DNA of 64,000 nucleotides from Agrostemma githago (GCA_958450325.1 OY288254.1:37959077-38023076); one strand, 5' to 3'. Positions 20,528-36,251 are shown, numbered from the stretch's first letter. The notes: generated by a model not told the origin, from the sequence alone. Program-made: numbers and translations.

Positions 20528-23500
20528 TGTAACACCCCTAATTTTTATAAATTAAATTTGTATTCATATTTTTTTTTATTTCGTTGACGATTCAACTCGT
20601 AATCCATTTTAATTCTTCTCAGATTTACTTTTAATTCATCTTGAAGTCCTAAAATCTTTATTTTAACTCGAATTTCTTTTTCCAACTTGAAACTCGTTGA
20701 AATATTTATTATTTCCTCGAGAAATCATTTTATTAAACTTTCGTTGAAAAATCATTATTTTGTTTTCGAGAAATCAATTTAATTCATTTTCGTTGAACAT
20801 TCGTTTACTTTCTCGTGAAACGTTATTTTAATCGAAACGTTTATTTAACTCTCGAAATACATTTTATAAATCCTCTCGAACTAATTTATGATATCTCTAA
20901 ATTACGTATTTATCTCAAATATTTATTTTTGTATCGATAAGTATTATATATATATATATATATATGTTACGGAGTAGTTTACTTGACCCGTCTCGTGGTA
21001 CTATTTCCGATCCAATTTTTTTCTAACCTAATTGAGTCACGTTGCCTTTCCCACTTCCCCTTCAGTTAATCAACCGCTCCCCATCTTCCCTCTTTCACCC
21101 CCTCTTTCGTTCATTTCTCTCTATCACGTTCACCATCTTCATTTATCGATCAGCCGTGTCGATTTTCGCTCTCCCGCCTCTGTTCCTGTTGATTCGTTCC
21201 TTCGCGCATCCTCCCCCTGTTTCGAACGCGTGCTGTTAACGAGAGTTATCGTTTCGTCCTTTTCCTGTCTCCGTTATGCTGCTGTCTCCTCTCGTTTTCT
21301 GTCCTGCTGCTACGGGCTGTTGCTGATGTTTTGTTGCTGTCGCTACTGTTTCTGTTTCGGGATGCTACGGTCGTGATTGTTGTTGTTGATCAGGTATGAT
21401 TCCTTCACTTTTCCTCTTCGTCCCTCTTTCATTCTTTCTATTCTTCTTCTTCTTTTCTTTCGTTTATTGGTGTGTCTGATGTCGTTCTCGGTTGTTGATG
21501 CATGTCATTGCCGCTATCCTGATCTTGCTGCTGCTGCCATGAATTTGTTCTGCTGCTGTTCGTCGTAAGCACCCATGTTCCAGCCTATCTCGTTCATTAT
21601 TTCGAACCTAATTCGTCCCTTATTCGTTCTCATCTCGAGGGTAATTTATTTACTCTCATCCCCGTCTCGTTTCCCTCTTTTTATTAACTTTCGATATGGT
21701 TTTAATACCATATGTTTTAACTATTTCGTAGGTAACCGTGCTAGTTCCAACGAAGACGATTGTTATATTTGACTCGGATCTCGATGAAGGTAACACATGA
21801 TGGCATGACTCGGTATTGCATGATATATATATATGTTTTAGTTGCTTGTAGTATCGTTTCGAATTCTTACTAGCAAGCGTGTTTAAACTATATTATAATA
21901 ATATGTTTTCGATCTTCTAAAATTATACTAAGGCCGAGACCAAAACGTATAAATAAGAATTAATTTCTTAATTTTCGTGTTTTTGATATAAACGATCAAA
22001 TTGAAAGTTTTATTGTATTTAACAAAGTTACAGCATGTTTGGAAATCTATTAGTGCTTTTATACTATTTATTTCTCCTGTTTAAAATACATTATTTTCGA
22101 AAACTTTGAAAATAGACTACTATTTATTTTAAGTCTAGTTTATATATTTTAAATTTCGTATAATAATTCCAAGTATTTTGCTCACAATAAACTGTTTACG
22201 AACGGACGTCGGATTAGTCCGCGAATCTGTCAATTTTTGTGAAATCTAATTTAAAACCTTTGATAAACTTTGAATTTAATTTGGATAATTTACCTACATA
22301 AACTTTGAATAGTTTGGTTAATGTTTCCAATTGGTTTTGCTTTAAAATAAATTATTAAGCGTATTTTATTAATGAGATACCATCGGGTGTCGAATTCTGT
22401 CAGTTTGTGAAAGTACAAATAAAAATCCATGTTTTACTTGGAATTTGGATTTTCTCCAGAAATAAAAGTTGTAACTAAGTTTCTAAAGTTTTCAACCCCA
22501 CTGGTCTTACGTTGTTTTGACTTTTAATGATTTAATTACGAATTTTATAGTAAGACAGTGCTATTCTGAAAAATCTGTAAATTTGTAATTTAATACTTTT
22601 AATTACTTATATTTCAACCTTTTGAGAAATAATTATGATTTTGACTTTCGTTGACTTTTAATCATTAAATATATATTTATAAAATAAGTATAATGTTTAT
22701 GTCTCGAGGCCTAATATAACTATTTTATATAATTCAAATGTTAAACGATTTCTAATTATAATAATACCTATTTTGGAAAGTTACTATTTGAAGAAAGTTT
22801 CTCAAATTAGAAAGTTTCTTTTTAAGAACGTTTTGATAATCCTATCGAATTATGACAACGACTTTGTTTTGGAGTTATGGAATAAGGACAAGTGTACGGG
22901 TAGAGTAATACAATCTAGGGTATACGTTTTGCCATCAACTATAAAGCTGGTGTGTCTAGTTAGTGACACATTGGTCGTTGAACTGAGCATGGTTTGTGTT
23001 CAGGAGTGTGTATATTTTGGCCTTAAACTTAGATATCGCATCGTGTAAGTCGCCGTCGGGTTGAACTGGATTACGGTTAGTGTCCAGGAGGGGTGTACAT
23101 TACTTAAGCCAGGACCTCGCTGCACGCAGTCCTGTTATAGTTTGAGTTGCCTAGTTAGAGACTGAAGTCTAATTTGTTTTGACTGAATTCTCGAACCTAG
23201 TTTAGTATGATCCTAGTGAAAGTCTATTCCGTTACACTGATTGATTTCCATAACGCCGTTATTGTTATTGATTGACATTGATTTGCAGGTTGGCAATCAT
23301 TTTGAAGTATTTCACCGTATCATTTTAAAGGTTTTCCGTTTTCAACTATTTTGATATAATAGTAATTATGTTTTAATATTATGTAATATGGCTGGGAGAA
23401 CTGCCTGAGTTGCTCCCCACTGAATTGTGGCTGTTATGTTTATAACATGGCAGGTATTATTTCTTCCGGGATTTGGTGTGAGCTAGCGAGTGGCGTGGAT

Positions 23501-23697
23501 CCTAATCCGCTTGAGTTATGTTTATTTATGGATTCTTAATCCCATTTGGAGAATTTTTATTTTTAGCCCTTTTGTAAAAAGTGGCCTTTGTATTGACTGA
23601 CCGTTCTTTTTGTAAAATATAGAACATCAGTGTGTTTTAATCCCAAATCTACAGTGTTTCCGCCACTGTATTGCATTAGAATTTATAGGGGATTACA
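20528..23697 (+). repeat. Array LTR 3
   Basis: A complete LTR of 3170 bp (TG 20528, CA 23696-23697) with a (TA)n tract at about 20944-20966. It shares with LTRs 4 and 5 the variants GGATAATTTACC and TTTGAATAGTTTGG (near 22283-22316), and a change in the leader ORF region (CAGCCGTG) is private. Confidence 0.87.
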
Positions 23698-26600
23698 GTT
23701 GGTATCAGAGCATTGTTGCTCCCGACGCCCACACCTGATTTTAGGAAAATACCCATAAACGATTTTAACATTAATAAAATATTAGTGAGTGATGGGTAGA
23801 AACCAAATTAAGGACTTAACTGTTAAGTTCTCGTGTTCTTGTAACTCAATGATTAGCATTGAATTGTTGTTCTATTTGTCCAAGAAGAAAATGAGTGGAC
23901 AAGATGTTAATGTAATGCTGCTCCTGATCGGGACAAGACCTACTTAGCACTTCTAAGACCTGATGACTCGAGTGGACGACTTGGTGCTTCGAGTGGACGA
24001 CTTGGTGCTACAAGGAAGATACAATGGTGACTTTCCAGCCCAGATTCAGTTTGCTCAAGCTACAGGCCAGATGATCGAGAGTAGATTCCAGTCCCACGAT
24101 GGTGCAGTAGACTCCGATATGATTTCACTTTGGACCCGGATGCGACTTCATTTTAGATTGGATCTAGATGGAGCGACCGAAGAAGACTGGTGTGCTCGTT
24201 TCTCTACAAGAGATGAAGACATCCAACGAGTTCCCTTGTGAACTCCGAAGATACGAAGACTCTTCTCTGGTTCAAGACCTTAGCTTAGTAGTCTAGGATC
24301 CTTGTTCTTTTCTCCTAGTCTCTTCTTCTTCCTCTTCTTTCATTCTTCTTCTTTTACTTCTTTTCTTATTCTTATTCTCCTTCTCCTTACTGTTGTTATG
24401 TGCTGCCACTGCTCTCCCTATCTGTTTTTCTCTCCTTCTTCCAATCTTTGTCGTATAAATGGTCATTTTCAGTCTCGTGGTGAATCCTTGTTTTATTCTC
24501 CCATTTTGCCCTCCATTCTCTTGAGATTCTTTGGTTAGACTCCCGTCTTAGTGAACCCCACGAAAGTTAATTAAAGATTTTAAGGTTTAGTAAACCCCTT
24601 GTTACATGGTTTGAGAGTTGTAAGTTGTATCCTATTTTCTAAGCAAGTAAGAACTTTTTGAGGATTAATTTCAACGATATTAATTGATTGATGGAATTAG
24701 GATTGTACCTTAAGTGTTGAGCTTGGATCATAATTTACTTGATTATATAAGGTACTTAGAGAGAATAAGGTTTTGGATGGTAAGATTATATTTTATTTTG
24801 ATGGATACCTAGTACCTAACTTAGAACCGAAGTAAGTGTAACTGGTAATATTGATTGGGGTTTCCTACCTAATACTTAATGGATGTGTTGTGGATGATTG
24901 TGATCATAGATAATTGTTTAAAGGGGTTAACCTGAGTGTTATGGTTCCATTTCAGGTTCTCGTTAAGATTTTCAGTAATTTTGGTTGACATAGATTAAAC
25001 CTTGGTTCTTATGAATTAGATCATTGAGTCTGAGAAGGTTTTAACCTATGAGCTTTGGAGTTGAGTGATCTAAACTTGGATGAATTGTTGTTAACCTTGA
25101 GAAAGAGAAATATCTTGTAAAATCACAGTTTGGACTTATTATGTCATTTTGAGGAATACTTTTGTGCCAATCATCCTAATGGAATTTTCGATACCTGTGC
25201 ACCAACGAGATTGTGGCTTCGTTGGGTGATTAAACATATTGTGGTTGCACCATTGCGATTAGAATTGATGGATTTCTGAGAGACCTTATTTAGATGACGT
25301 GCTTGAAAATGTGAGTGTCTGTCATTACATTTGAGGTCGAGTGTGCCTAGGTTTGGCTTACTTTCATACCTTTTGTGAAATGGTGATGTTAAACATGTTG
25401 GTATAATCATTTTTGAGGACTTAATACCCGAGCTTTGTTAAATTGGTGGATTTTGTTTAGTGTCCCTTACTCGAGTACCATGGAATGTACCTCGAGTATG
25501 ATCTGGTGAACCTTGAATAGTTTTAGAGCCTTATTGGTTGATTGGTTTGATCGTGTTGTGGTTTATGAAATTTCGGTAGCATGTATTGATTCTGAGTCAT
25601 TTGAGGATTCTTACCCTGTTAATTGAATGATAGAATAAGTATGTGAGATTTTGTATTGGGAGTTGTGGTATTCGACAATTTTGGAGGTTGTAGATTGTGT
25701 AAGACAACCAGCTTTCTGATATTAATGGACTTAGTGTTGTTTGGTGAAAATAGAACCCTGAGTTGTGGGAGTCGTACTAGAAGTCTCGCGAATCTTAAAC
25801 TCCTATATAATTTTCGAGAGTTCTGTTTGATTCTCGATTTCGTCCTCACCTCCGCTTCTCTCGAATTCTGCTCCTCCAATTATTGTTGGTATCCCTTCTA
25901 CCCTTTATCGAGTTCGAAAGTTTTTGTTTCGATTTAATCCTTAAATTTTTAACCAAACTCCACGTTTTGAAAAATATTTGACTGAACTTTTGAGTTATCA
26001 TTTTTAAGTTACAATTTCAAGCTTTAAAAATCCTTGCTTTTTCGTTTTGGTTGAAGTTGTATTTAGTTATTTTTTTTATATCTTAAAAACCTGTTTGAAA
26101 TTAATTCAAAATTACTTCAAAACTTTATACTTCATTTTTGTTTTATTCTCGGATGATATCTATAGTAAGTCCCGTTTCTAAATGCCTTAATAGATTATTT
26201 TAAAGTATTTAAAATTGTTTCAAATTTTGAATTTTAAACGATCGAAATTTTAAGAAGAGTTTTATAATTGTAAATGTTTTGATTTCTACAAGATTATTCT
26301 GTAAAACGATTTAATATTTTCAAAATAATTTTGTATGTTCAAGCTTTCGTTTTATCGTCGGTAGACTTTTGAACCAGTATGAAACGATCGACGATTAATT
26401 TCGAATTTTACTAACTACAAAACTTGATTTCTCAAGACTATTTTTTTAAATTTTTTTTTAAACGAAACGTTGTCGAATTTCTTAATCAAAATGTATTACC
26501 GTTGTTTCGAAAATGTTTTGAGTACTCTCTTTCCCTCAAGTTTGTTTACAAACATTTCTTTTTATCATTGTTATTTTATAAATAACTTTAACTTACCATT

Positions 26601-26804
26601 TTAATGATTTAAAATATTTTAAACCTTTGGGTGCTTAAACCCCGTCAATCTTGAGATAAGAATTTCTACAAAGTTTTCTTTTTAAACCAAAATTTTGGTG
26701 TGAGTGAAAATCCTTACTTCGTTCGAAATAAGTGACTTCGTTTTTATTATATTTTTGAGTTCCTGTAAGTTTCGGGGACGAAACTTTTTTTTAGTGGGGA
26801 AGGT
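23698..26804 (+). repeat. Array internal domain 3
   Basis: 3107 bp with PBS at 23700-23711 and the 92-codon ORF at 23963-24241. It shares GCTTTTTCG (near 26036) and TAGTAAGTCCC (near 26164) with internal domain 4 only, so domains 3 and 4 are sister copies. CCCCACGAAAG near 24557 is private. Confidence 0.82.
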
Positions 26805-27218
26805 TGTAACACCCCTAATTTTTATAAATTAAATTTGTATTCATATTTTTTTTTATTTCGTTGACGATTCAACTCGTAATCCATTTTAATTCTTCTCAGA
26901 TTTACTTTTAATTCATCTTGAAGTCCTAAAATCTTTATTTTAACTCGAATTTCTTTTTCCAACTTGAAACTCGTTGAAATATTTATTATTTCCTCGAGAA
27001 ATCATTTTATTAAACTTTCGTTGAAAAATCATTATTTTGTTTTCGAGAAATCAATTTAATTCATTTTCGTTGAACATTCGTTTACTTTCTCGTGAAACGT
27101 TATTTTAATCGAAATGTTTATTTAACTCTCGAAATACATTTTATAAATCCTCTCGAACTAATTTATGATATCTCTAAATTACGTATTTATCTCAAATATT
27201 TATTTTTGTATCGATAAG

Positions 27219-27255
<37 letters not shown>

Positions 27256-29982
27256 ACGGAGTAGTTTACTTGACCCGTCTCGTGGTACTATTTCCGATCC
27301 AATTTTTTTCTAACCTAATTGAGTCACGTTGCCTTTCCCACTTCCCCTTCAGTTAATCAACCGCTCCCCATCTTCCCTCTTTCACCCCCTCTTTCGTTTA
27401 TTTCTCTCTATCACGTTCACCATCTTCATTTATCGATCAGCCATGTCGATTTTCGCTCTCCCGCCTCTGTTCCTGTTGATTCGTTCCTTCGCGCATCCTC
27501 CCCCTGTTTCGAACGCGTGCTGTTAACGAGAGTTATCGTTTCGTCCTTTTCCTGTCTCCGTTATGCTGCTGTCTCCTCTCGTTTTCTGTCCTGCTGCTAC
27601 GGGCTGTTGCTGATGTTTTGTTGCTGTCGCTACTGTTTCTGTTTCGGGATGCTACGGTCGTGATTGTTGTTGTTGATCAGGTATGATTCCTTCACTTTTC
27701 CTCTTCGTCCCTCTTTCATTCTTTCTATTCTTCTTCTTCTTTTCTTTCGTTTATTGGTGTGTCTGATGTCGTTCTCGGTTGTTGATGCATGTCATTGCCG
27801 CTATCCTGATCTTGCTGCTGCTGCCATGAATTTGTTCTTCTGCTGTTCGTCGTAAGCACCCATGTTCCAGCCTATCTCGTTCATTATTTCGAACCTAATT
27901 CGTCCCTTATTCGTTCTCATCTCGAGGGTAATTTATTTACTCTCATCCCCGTCTCGTTTCCCTCTTTTTATTAACTTTCGATATGGTTTTAATACCATAT
28001 GTTTTAACTATTTCGTAGGTAACCGTGCTAGTTCCAACGAAGACGATTGTTATATTTGACTCGGATCTCGATGAAGGTAACACATGATGGCATGACTCGG
28101 TATTGCATGATATATATATGTTTTAGTTGCTTGTAGTATCGTTTCGAATTCTTACTAGCAAGCGTGTTTAAACTATATTATAATAATATATTTTCGATCT
28201 TCTAAAATTATACTAAGGCCGAGACCAAAACGTATAAATAAGAATTAATTTCTTAATTTTCGTGTTTTTGATATAAACGATCAAATTGAAAGTTTTATTG
28301 TATTTAACAAAGTTACAGCATGTTTGGAAATCTATTAGTGCTTTTATACTATTTATTTCTCCTGTTTAAAATACATTATTTTCGAAAACTTTGAAAATAG
28401 ACTACTATTTATTTTAAGTCTAGTTTATATATTTTAAATTTCGTATAATAATTCCAAGTATTTTGCTCACAATAAACTGTTTACGAACGGACGTCGGATT
28501 AGTCCGCGAATCTGTCAATTTTTGTGAAATCTAATTTAAAACCTTTGATAAACTTTGAATTTAATTTGGATAATTTACCTACATAAACTTTGAATAGTTT
28601 GGTTAATGTTTCCAATTGGTTTTGCTTTAAAATAAATTATTAAGCGTATTTTATTAATGAGATACCATCGGGTGTCGAATTCTGTCAGTTTGTGAAAGTA
28701 CAAATAAAAATCCATGTTTTACTTGGAATTTGGATTTTCTCCAGAAATAAAAGTTGTAACTAAGTTTCTAAAGTTTTCAACCCCACTGGTCTTACGTTGT
28801 TTTGACTTTTAATGATTTAATTACGAATTTTATAGTAAGACAGTGCTATTCTGAAAAATCTGTAAATTTGTAATTTAATACTTTTAATTACTTATATTTC
28901 AACCTTTTGAGAAATAATTATGATTTTGACTTTCGTTGACTTTTAATCATTAAATATATATTTATAAAATAAGTATAATGTTTATGTCTCGAGGCCTAAT
29001 ATAACTATTTTATATAATTCAAATGTTAAACGATTTCTAATTATAATAATACCTATTTTGGAAAGTTACTATTTGAAGAAAGTTTCTCAAATTAGAAAGT
29101 TTCTTTTTAAGAACGTTTTGATAATCCTATCGAATTATGACAACGACTTTGTTTTGGAGTTATGGAATAAGGACAAGTGTACGGGTAGAGTAATACAATC
29201 TAGGGTATACGTTTTGCCATCAACTATAAAGCTGGTGTGTCTAGTTAGTGACACATTGGTCGTTGAACTGAGCATGGTTTGTGTTCAGGAGTGTGTATAT
29301 TTTGGCCTTAAACTTAGATATCGCATCGTGTAAGTCGCCGTCGGGTTGAACTGGATTACGGTTAGTGTCCAGGAGGGGTGTACATTACTTAAGCCAGGAC
29401 CTCGCTGCACGCAGTCCTGTTATAGTTTGAGTTGCCTAGTTAGAGACTGAAGTCTAATTTGTTTTGACTGAATTCTCGAACCTAGTTTAGTATGATCCTA
29501 GTGAAAGTCTATTCCGTTACACTGATTGATTTCCATAACGCCGTTATTGTTATTGATTGACATTGATTTGCAGGTTGGCAATCATTTTGAAGTATTTCAC
29601 CGTATCATTTTAAAGGTTTTCCGTTTTCAACTATTTTGATATAATAGTAATTATGTTTTAATATTATGTAATATGGCTGGGAGAACTGCCTGAGTTGCTC
29701 CCCACTGAATTGTGGCTGTTATGTTTATAACATGGCAGGTATTATTTCTTCCGGGATTTGGTGTGAGCTAGCGAGTGGCGTGGATCCTAATCCGCTTGAG
29801 TTATGTTTATTTATGGATTCTTAATCCCATTTGGAGAATTTTTATTTTTAGCCCTTTTGTAAAAAGTGGCCTTTGTATTGACTGACCGTTCTTTTTGTAA
29901 AATATAGAACATCAGTGTGTTTTAATCCCAAATCTACAGTGTTTCCGCCACTGTATTGCATTAGAATTTATAGGGGATTACA
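26805..29982 (+). repeat. Array LTR 4
   Basis: A complete LTR of 3178 bp (TG 26805, CA 29981-29982). It has the second-longest (TA)n tract (about 27221-27252) and shares GAAATGTTTATT (near 27111) with LTR 5. Confidence 0.87.
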
Positions 29983-32900
29983 GTTGGTATCAGAGCATTG
30001 TTGCTCCCGACGCCCACACCTGATTTTAGGAAAATACCCATAAACGATTTTAACATTAATAAAATATTAGTGAGTGATGGGTAGAAACCAAATTAAGGAC
30101 TTAACTGTTAAGTTCTCGTGTTCTTGTAACTCAATGATTAGCATTGAATTGTTGTTCTATTTGTCCAAGAAGAAAATGAGTGGACAAGATGTTAATGTAA
30201 TGCTGCTCCTGATCGGGACAAGACCTACTTAGCACTTCTAAGACCTGATGACTCGAGTGGACGACTTGGTGCTTCGAGTGGACGACTTGGTGCTACAAGG
30301 AAGATACAATGGTGACTTTCCAGCCCAGATTCAGTTTGCTCAAGCTACAGGCCAGATGATCGAGAGTAGATTCCAGTCCCACGATGGTGCAGTAGACTCC
30401 GATATGATTTCACTTTGGACCCGGATGCGACTTCATTTTAGATTGGATCTAGATGGAGCGACCGAAGAAGACTGGTGTGCTCGTTTCTCTACAAGAGATG
30501 AAGACATCCAACGAGTTCCCTTGTGAACTCCGAAGATACGAAGACTCTTCTCTGGTTCAAGACCTTAGCTTAGTAGTCTAGGATCCTTGTTCTTTTCTCC
30601 TAGTCTCTTCTTCTTCCTCTTCTTTCATTCTTCTTCTTTTACTTCTTTTCTTATTCTTATTCTCCTTCTCCTTACTGTTGTTATGTGCTGCCACTGCTCT
30701 CCCTATCTGTTTTTCTCTCCTTCTTCCAATCTTTGTCGTATAAATGGTCATTTTCAGTCTCGTGGTGAATCCTTGTTTTATTCTCCCATTTTGCCCTCCA
30801 TTCTCTTGAGATTCTTTGGTTAGACTCCCGTCTTAGTGAACCCCGCGAAAGTTAATTAAAGATTTTAAGGTTTAGTAAACCCCTTGTTACATGGTTTGAG
30901 AGTTGTAAGTTGTATCCTATTTTCTAAGCAAGTAAGAACTTTTTGAGGATTAATTTCAACGATATTAATTGATTGATGGAATTAGGATTGTACCTTAAGT
31001 GTTGAGCTTGGATCATAATTTACTTGATTATATAAGGTACTTAGAGAGAATAAGGTTTTGGATGGTAAGATTATATTTTATTTTGATGGATACCTAGTAC
31101 CTAACTTAGAACCGAAGTAAGTGTAACTGGTAATATTGATTGGGGTTTCCTACCTAATACTTAATGGATGTGTTGTGGATGATTGTGATCATAGATAATT
31201 GTTTAAAGGGGTTAACCTGAGTGTTATGGTTCCATTTCAGGTTCTCGTTAAGATTTTCAGTAATTTTGGTTGACATAGATTAAACCTTGGTTCTTATGAA
31301 TTAGATCATTGAGTCTGAGAAGGTTTTAACCTATGAGCTTTGGAGTTGAGTGATCTAAACTTGGATGAATTGTTGTTAACCTTGAGAAAGAGAAATATCT
31401 TGTAAAATCACAGTTTGGACTTATTATGTCATTTTGAGGAATACTTTTGTGCCAATCATCCTAATGGAATTTTCGATACCTGTGCACCAACGAGATTGTG
31501 GCTTCGTTGGGTGATTAAACATATTGTGGTTGCACCATTGCGATTAGAATTGATGGATTTCTGAGAGACCTTATTTAGATGACGTGCTTGAAAATGTGAG
31601 TGTCTGTCATTACATTTGAGGTCGAGTGTGCCTAGGTTTGGCTTACTTTCATACCTTTTGTGAAATGGTGATGTTAAACATGTTGGTATAATCATTTTTG
31701 AGGACTTAATACCCGAGCTTTGTTAAATTGGTGGATTTTGTTTAGTGTCCCTTACTCGAGTACCATGGAATGTACCTCGAGTATGATCTGGTGAACCTTG
31801 AATAGTTTTAGAGCCTTATTGGTTGATTGGTTTGATCGTGTTGTGGTTTATGAAATTTCGGTAGCATGTATTGATTCTGAGTCATTTGAGGATTCTTACC
31901 CTGTTAATTGAATGATAGAATAAGTATGTGAGATTTTGTATTGGGAGTTGTGGTATTCGACAATTTTGGAGGTTGTAGATTGTGTAAGACAACCAGCTTT
32001 CTGATATTAATGGACTTAGTGTTGTTTGGTGAAAATAGAACCCTGAGTTGTGGGAGTCGTACTAGAAGTCTCGCGAATCTTAAACTCCTATATAATTTTC
32101 GAGAGTTCTGTTTGATTCTCGATTTCGTCCTCACCTCCGCTTCTCTCGAATTCTGCTCCTCCAATTATTGTTGGTATCCCTTCTACCCTTTATCGAGTTC
32201 GAAAGTTTTTGTTTCGATTTAATCCTTAAATTTTTAACCAAACTCCACGTTTTGAAAAATATTTGACTGAACTTTTGAGTTATCATTTTTAAGTTACAAT
32301 TTCAAGCTTTAAAAATCCTTGCTTTTTCGTTTTGGTTGAAGTTGTATTTAGTTATTTTTTTTATATCTTAAAAACCTGTTTGAAATTAATTCAAAATTAC
32401 TTCAAAACTTTATACTTCATTTTTGTTTTATTCTCGGATGATATCTATAGTAAGTCCCGTTTCTAAATGCCTTAATAGATTATTTTAAAGTATTTAAAAT
32501 TGTTTCAAATTTTGAATTTTAAACGATCGAAATTTTAAGAAGAGTTTTATAATTGTAAATGTTTTGATTTCTACAAGATTATTCTGTAAAACGATTTAAT
32601 ATTTTCAAAATAATTTTGTATGTTCAAGCTTTCGTTTTATCGTCGGTAGACTTTTGAACCAGTATGAAACGATCGACGATTAATTTCGAATTTTACTAAC
32701 TACAAAACTTGATTTCTCAAGACTATTTTTTTAATTTTTTTTTTAAACGAAACGTTGTCGAATTTCTTAATCAAAATGTATTACCGTTGTTTCGAAAATG
32801 TTTTGAGTACTCTCTTTCCCTCAAGTTTGTTTACAAACATTTCTTTTTATCATTGTTATTTTATAAATAACTTTAACTTACCATTTTAATGATTTAAAAT

Positions 32901-33089
32901 ATTTTAAACCTTTGGGTGCTTAAACCCCGTCAATCTTGAGATAAGAATTTCTACAAAGTTTTCTTTTTAAACCAAAATTTTGGTGTGAGTGAAAATCCTT
33001 ACTTCGTTCGAAATAAGTGACTTCGTTTTTATTATATTTTTGAGTTCCTGTAAGTTTCGGGGACGAAACTTTTTTTTAGTGGGGAAGGT
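29983..33089 (+). repeat. Array internal domain 4
   Basis: 3107 bp, PBS 29985-29996, 92-codon ORF 30248-30526. By eye it is nearly identical to internal domain 3, including the shared derived bases near 32325 and 32452. Confidence 0.82.
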
Positions 33090-36000
33090 TGTAACACCCC
33101 TAATTTTTATAAATTAAATTTGTATTCATATTTTTTTTTATTTCGTTGACGATTCAACTCGTAATCCATTTTAATTCTTCTCAGATTTACTTTTAATTCA
33201 TCTTGAAGTCCTAAAATCTTTATTTTAACTCGAATTTCTTTTTCCAACTTGAAACTCGTTGAAATATTTATTATTTCCTCGAGAAATCATTTTATTAAAC
33301 TTTCGTTGAAAAATCATTATTTTGTTTTCGAGAAATCAATTTAATTCATTTTCGTTGAACATTCGTTTACTTTCTCGTGAAACGTTATTTTAATCGAAAT
33401 GTTTATTTAACTCTCGAAATACATTTTATAAATCCTCTCGAACTAATTTATGATATCTCTAAATTACGTATTTATCTCAAATATTTATTTTTGTATCGAT
33501 AAGTATTATATATATATATATGTTACGGAGTAGTTTACTTGACCCGTCTCGTGGTACTATTTCCGATCCAATTTTTTTCTAACCTAATTGAGTCACGTTG
33601 CCTTTCCCACTTCCCCTTCAGTTAATCAACCGCTCCCCATCTTCCCTCTTTCACCCCCTCTTTCGTTTATTTCTCTCTATCACGTTCACCATCTTCATTT
33701 ATCGATCAGCCATGTCGATTTTCGCTCTCCCGCCTCTGTTCCTGTTGATTCGTTCCTTCGCGCATCCTCCCCCTGTTTCGAACGCGTGCTGTTAACGAGA
33801 GTTATCGTTTCGTCCTTTTCCTGTCTCCGTTATGCTGCTGTCTCCTCTCGTTTTCTGTCCTGCTGCTACGGGCTGTTGCTGATGTTTTGTTGCTGTCGCT
33901 ACTGTTTCTGTTTCGGGATGCTACGGTCGTGATTGTTGTTGTTGATCAGGTATGATTCCTTCACTTTTCCTCTTCGTCCCTCTTTCATTCTTTCTATTCT
34001 TCTTCTTCTTTTCTTTCGTTTATTGGTGTGTCTGATGTCGTTCTCGGTTGTTGATGCATGTCATTGCCGCTATCCTGATCTTGCTGCTGCTGCCATGAAT
34101 TTGTTCTGCTGCTGTTCGTCGTAAGCACCCATGTTCCAGCCTATCTCGTTCATTATTTCGAACCTAATTCGTCCCTTATTCGTTCTCATCTCGAGGGTAA
34201 TTTATTTACTCTCATCCCCGTCTCGTTTCCCTCTTTTTATTAACTTTCGATATGGTTTTAATACCATATGTTTTAACTATTTCGTAGGTAACCGTGCTAG
34301 TTCCAACGAAGACGATTGTTATATTTGACTCGGATCTCGATGAAGGTAACACATGATGGCATGACTCGGTATTGCATGATATATATATGTTTTAGTTGCT
34401 TGTAGTATCGTTTCGAATTCTTACTAGCAAGCGTGTTTAAACTATATTATAATAATATATTTTCGATCTTCTAAAATTATACTAAGGCCGAGACCAAAAC
34501 GTATAAATAAGAATTAATTTCTTAATTTTCGTGTTTTTGATATAAACGATCAAATTGAAAGTTTTATTGTATTTAACAAAGTTACAGCATGTTTGGAAAT
34601 CTATTAGTGCTTTTATACTATTTATTTCTCCTGTTTAAAATACATTATTTTCGAAAACTTTGAAAATAGACTACTATTTATTTTAAGTCTAGTTTATATA
34701 TTTTAAATTTCGTATAATAATTCCAAGTATTTTGCTCACAATAAACTGTTTACGAACGGACGTCGGATTAGTCCGCGAATCTGTCAATTTTTGTGAAATC
34801 TAATTTAAAACCTTTGATAAACTTTGAATTTAATTTGGATAATTTACCTACATAAACTTTGAATAGTTTGGTTAATGTTTCCAATTGGTTTTGCTTTAAA
34901 ATAAATTATTAAGCGTATTTTATTAATGAGATACCATCGGGTGTCGAATTCTGTCAGTTTGTGAAAGTACAAATAAAAATCCATGTTTTACTTGGAATTT
35001 GGATTTTCTCCAGAAATAAAAGTTGTAACTAAGTTTCTAAAGTTTTCAACCCCACTGGTCTTACGTTGTTTTGACTTTTAATGATTTAATTACGAATTTT
35101 ATAGTAAGACAGTGCTATTCTGAAAAATCTGTAAATTTGTAATTTAATACTTTTAATTACTTATATTTCAACCTTTTGAGAAATAATTATGATTTTGACT
35201 TTCGTTGACTTTTAATCATTAAATATATATTTATAAAATAAGTATAATGTTTATGTCTCGAGGCCTAATATAACTATTTTATATAATTCAAATGTTAAAC
35301 GATTTCTAATTATAATAATACCTATTTTGGAAAGTTACTATTTGAAGAAAGTTTCTCAAATTAGAAAGTTTCTTTTTAAGAACGTTTTGATAATCCTATC
35401 GAATTATGACAACGACTTTGTTTTGGAGTTATGGAATAAGGACAAGTGTACGGGTAGAGTAATACAATCTAGGGTATACGTTTTGCCATCAACTATAAAG
35501 CTGGTGTGTCTAGTTAGTGACACATTGGTCGTTGAACTGAGCATGGTTTGTGTTCAGGAGTGTGTATATTTTGGCCTTAAACTTAGATATCGCATCGTGT
35601 AAGTCGCCGTCGGGTTGAACTGGATTACGGTTAGTGTCCAGGAGGGGTGTACATTACTTAAGCCAGGACCTCGCTGCACGCAGTCCTGTTATAGTTTGAG
35701 TTGCCTAGTTAGAGACTGAAGTCTAATTTGTTTTGACTGAATTCTCGAACCTAGTTTAGTATGATCCTAGTGAAAGTCTATTCCGTTACACTGATTGATT
35801 TCCATAACGCCGTTATTGTTATTGATTGACATTGATTTGCAGGTTGGCAATCATTTTGAAGTATTTCACCGTATCATTTTAAAGGTTTTCCGTTTTCAAC
35901 TATTTTGATATAATAGTAATTATGTTTTAATATTATGTAATATGGCTGGGAGAACTGCCTGAGTTGCTCCCCACTGAATTGTGGCTGTTATGTTTATAAC

Positions 36001-36251
36001 ATGGCAGGTATTATTTCTTCCGGGATTTGGTGTGAGCTAGCGAGTGGCGTGGATCCTAATCCGCTTGAGTTATGTTTATTTATGGATTCTTAATCCCATT
36101 TGGAGAATTTTTATTTTTAGCCCTTTTGTAAAAAGTGGCCTTTGTATTGACTGACCGTTCTTTTTGTAAAATATAGAACATCAGTGTGTTTTAATCCCAA
36201 ATCTACAGTGTTTCCGCCACTGTATTGCATTAGAATTTATAGGGGATTACA
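33090..36251 (+). repeat. Array LTR 5
   Basis: A complete LTR of 3162 bp (TG 33090, CA 36250-36251) with the shortest (TA)n tract of the inner copies (about 33506-33521). Confidence 0.87.
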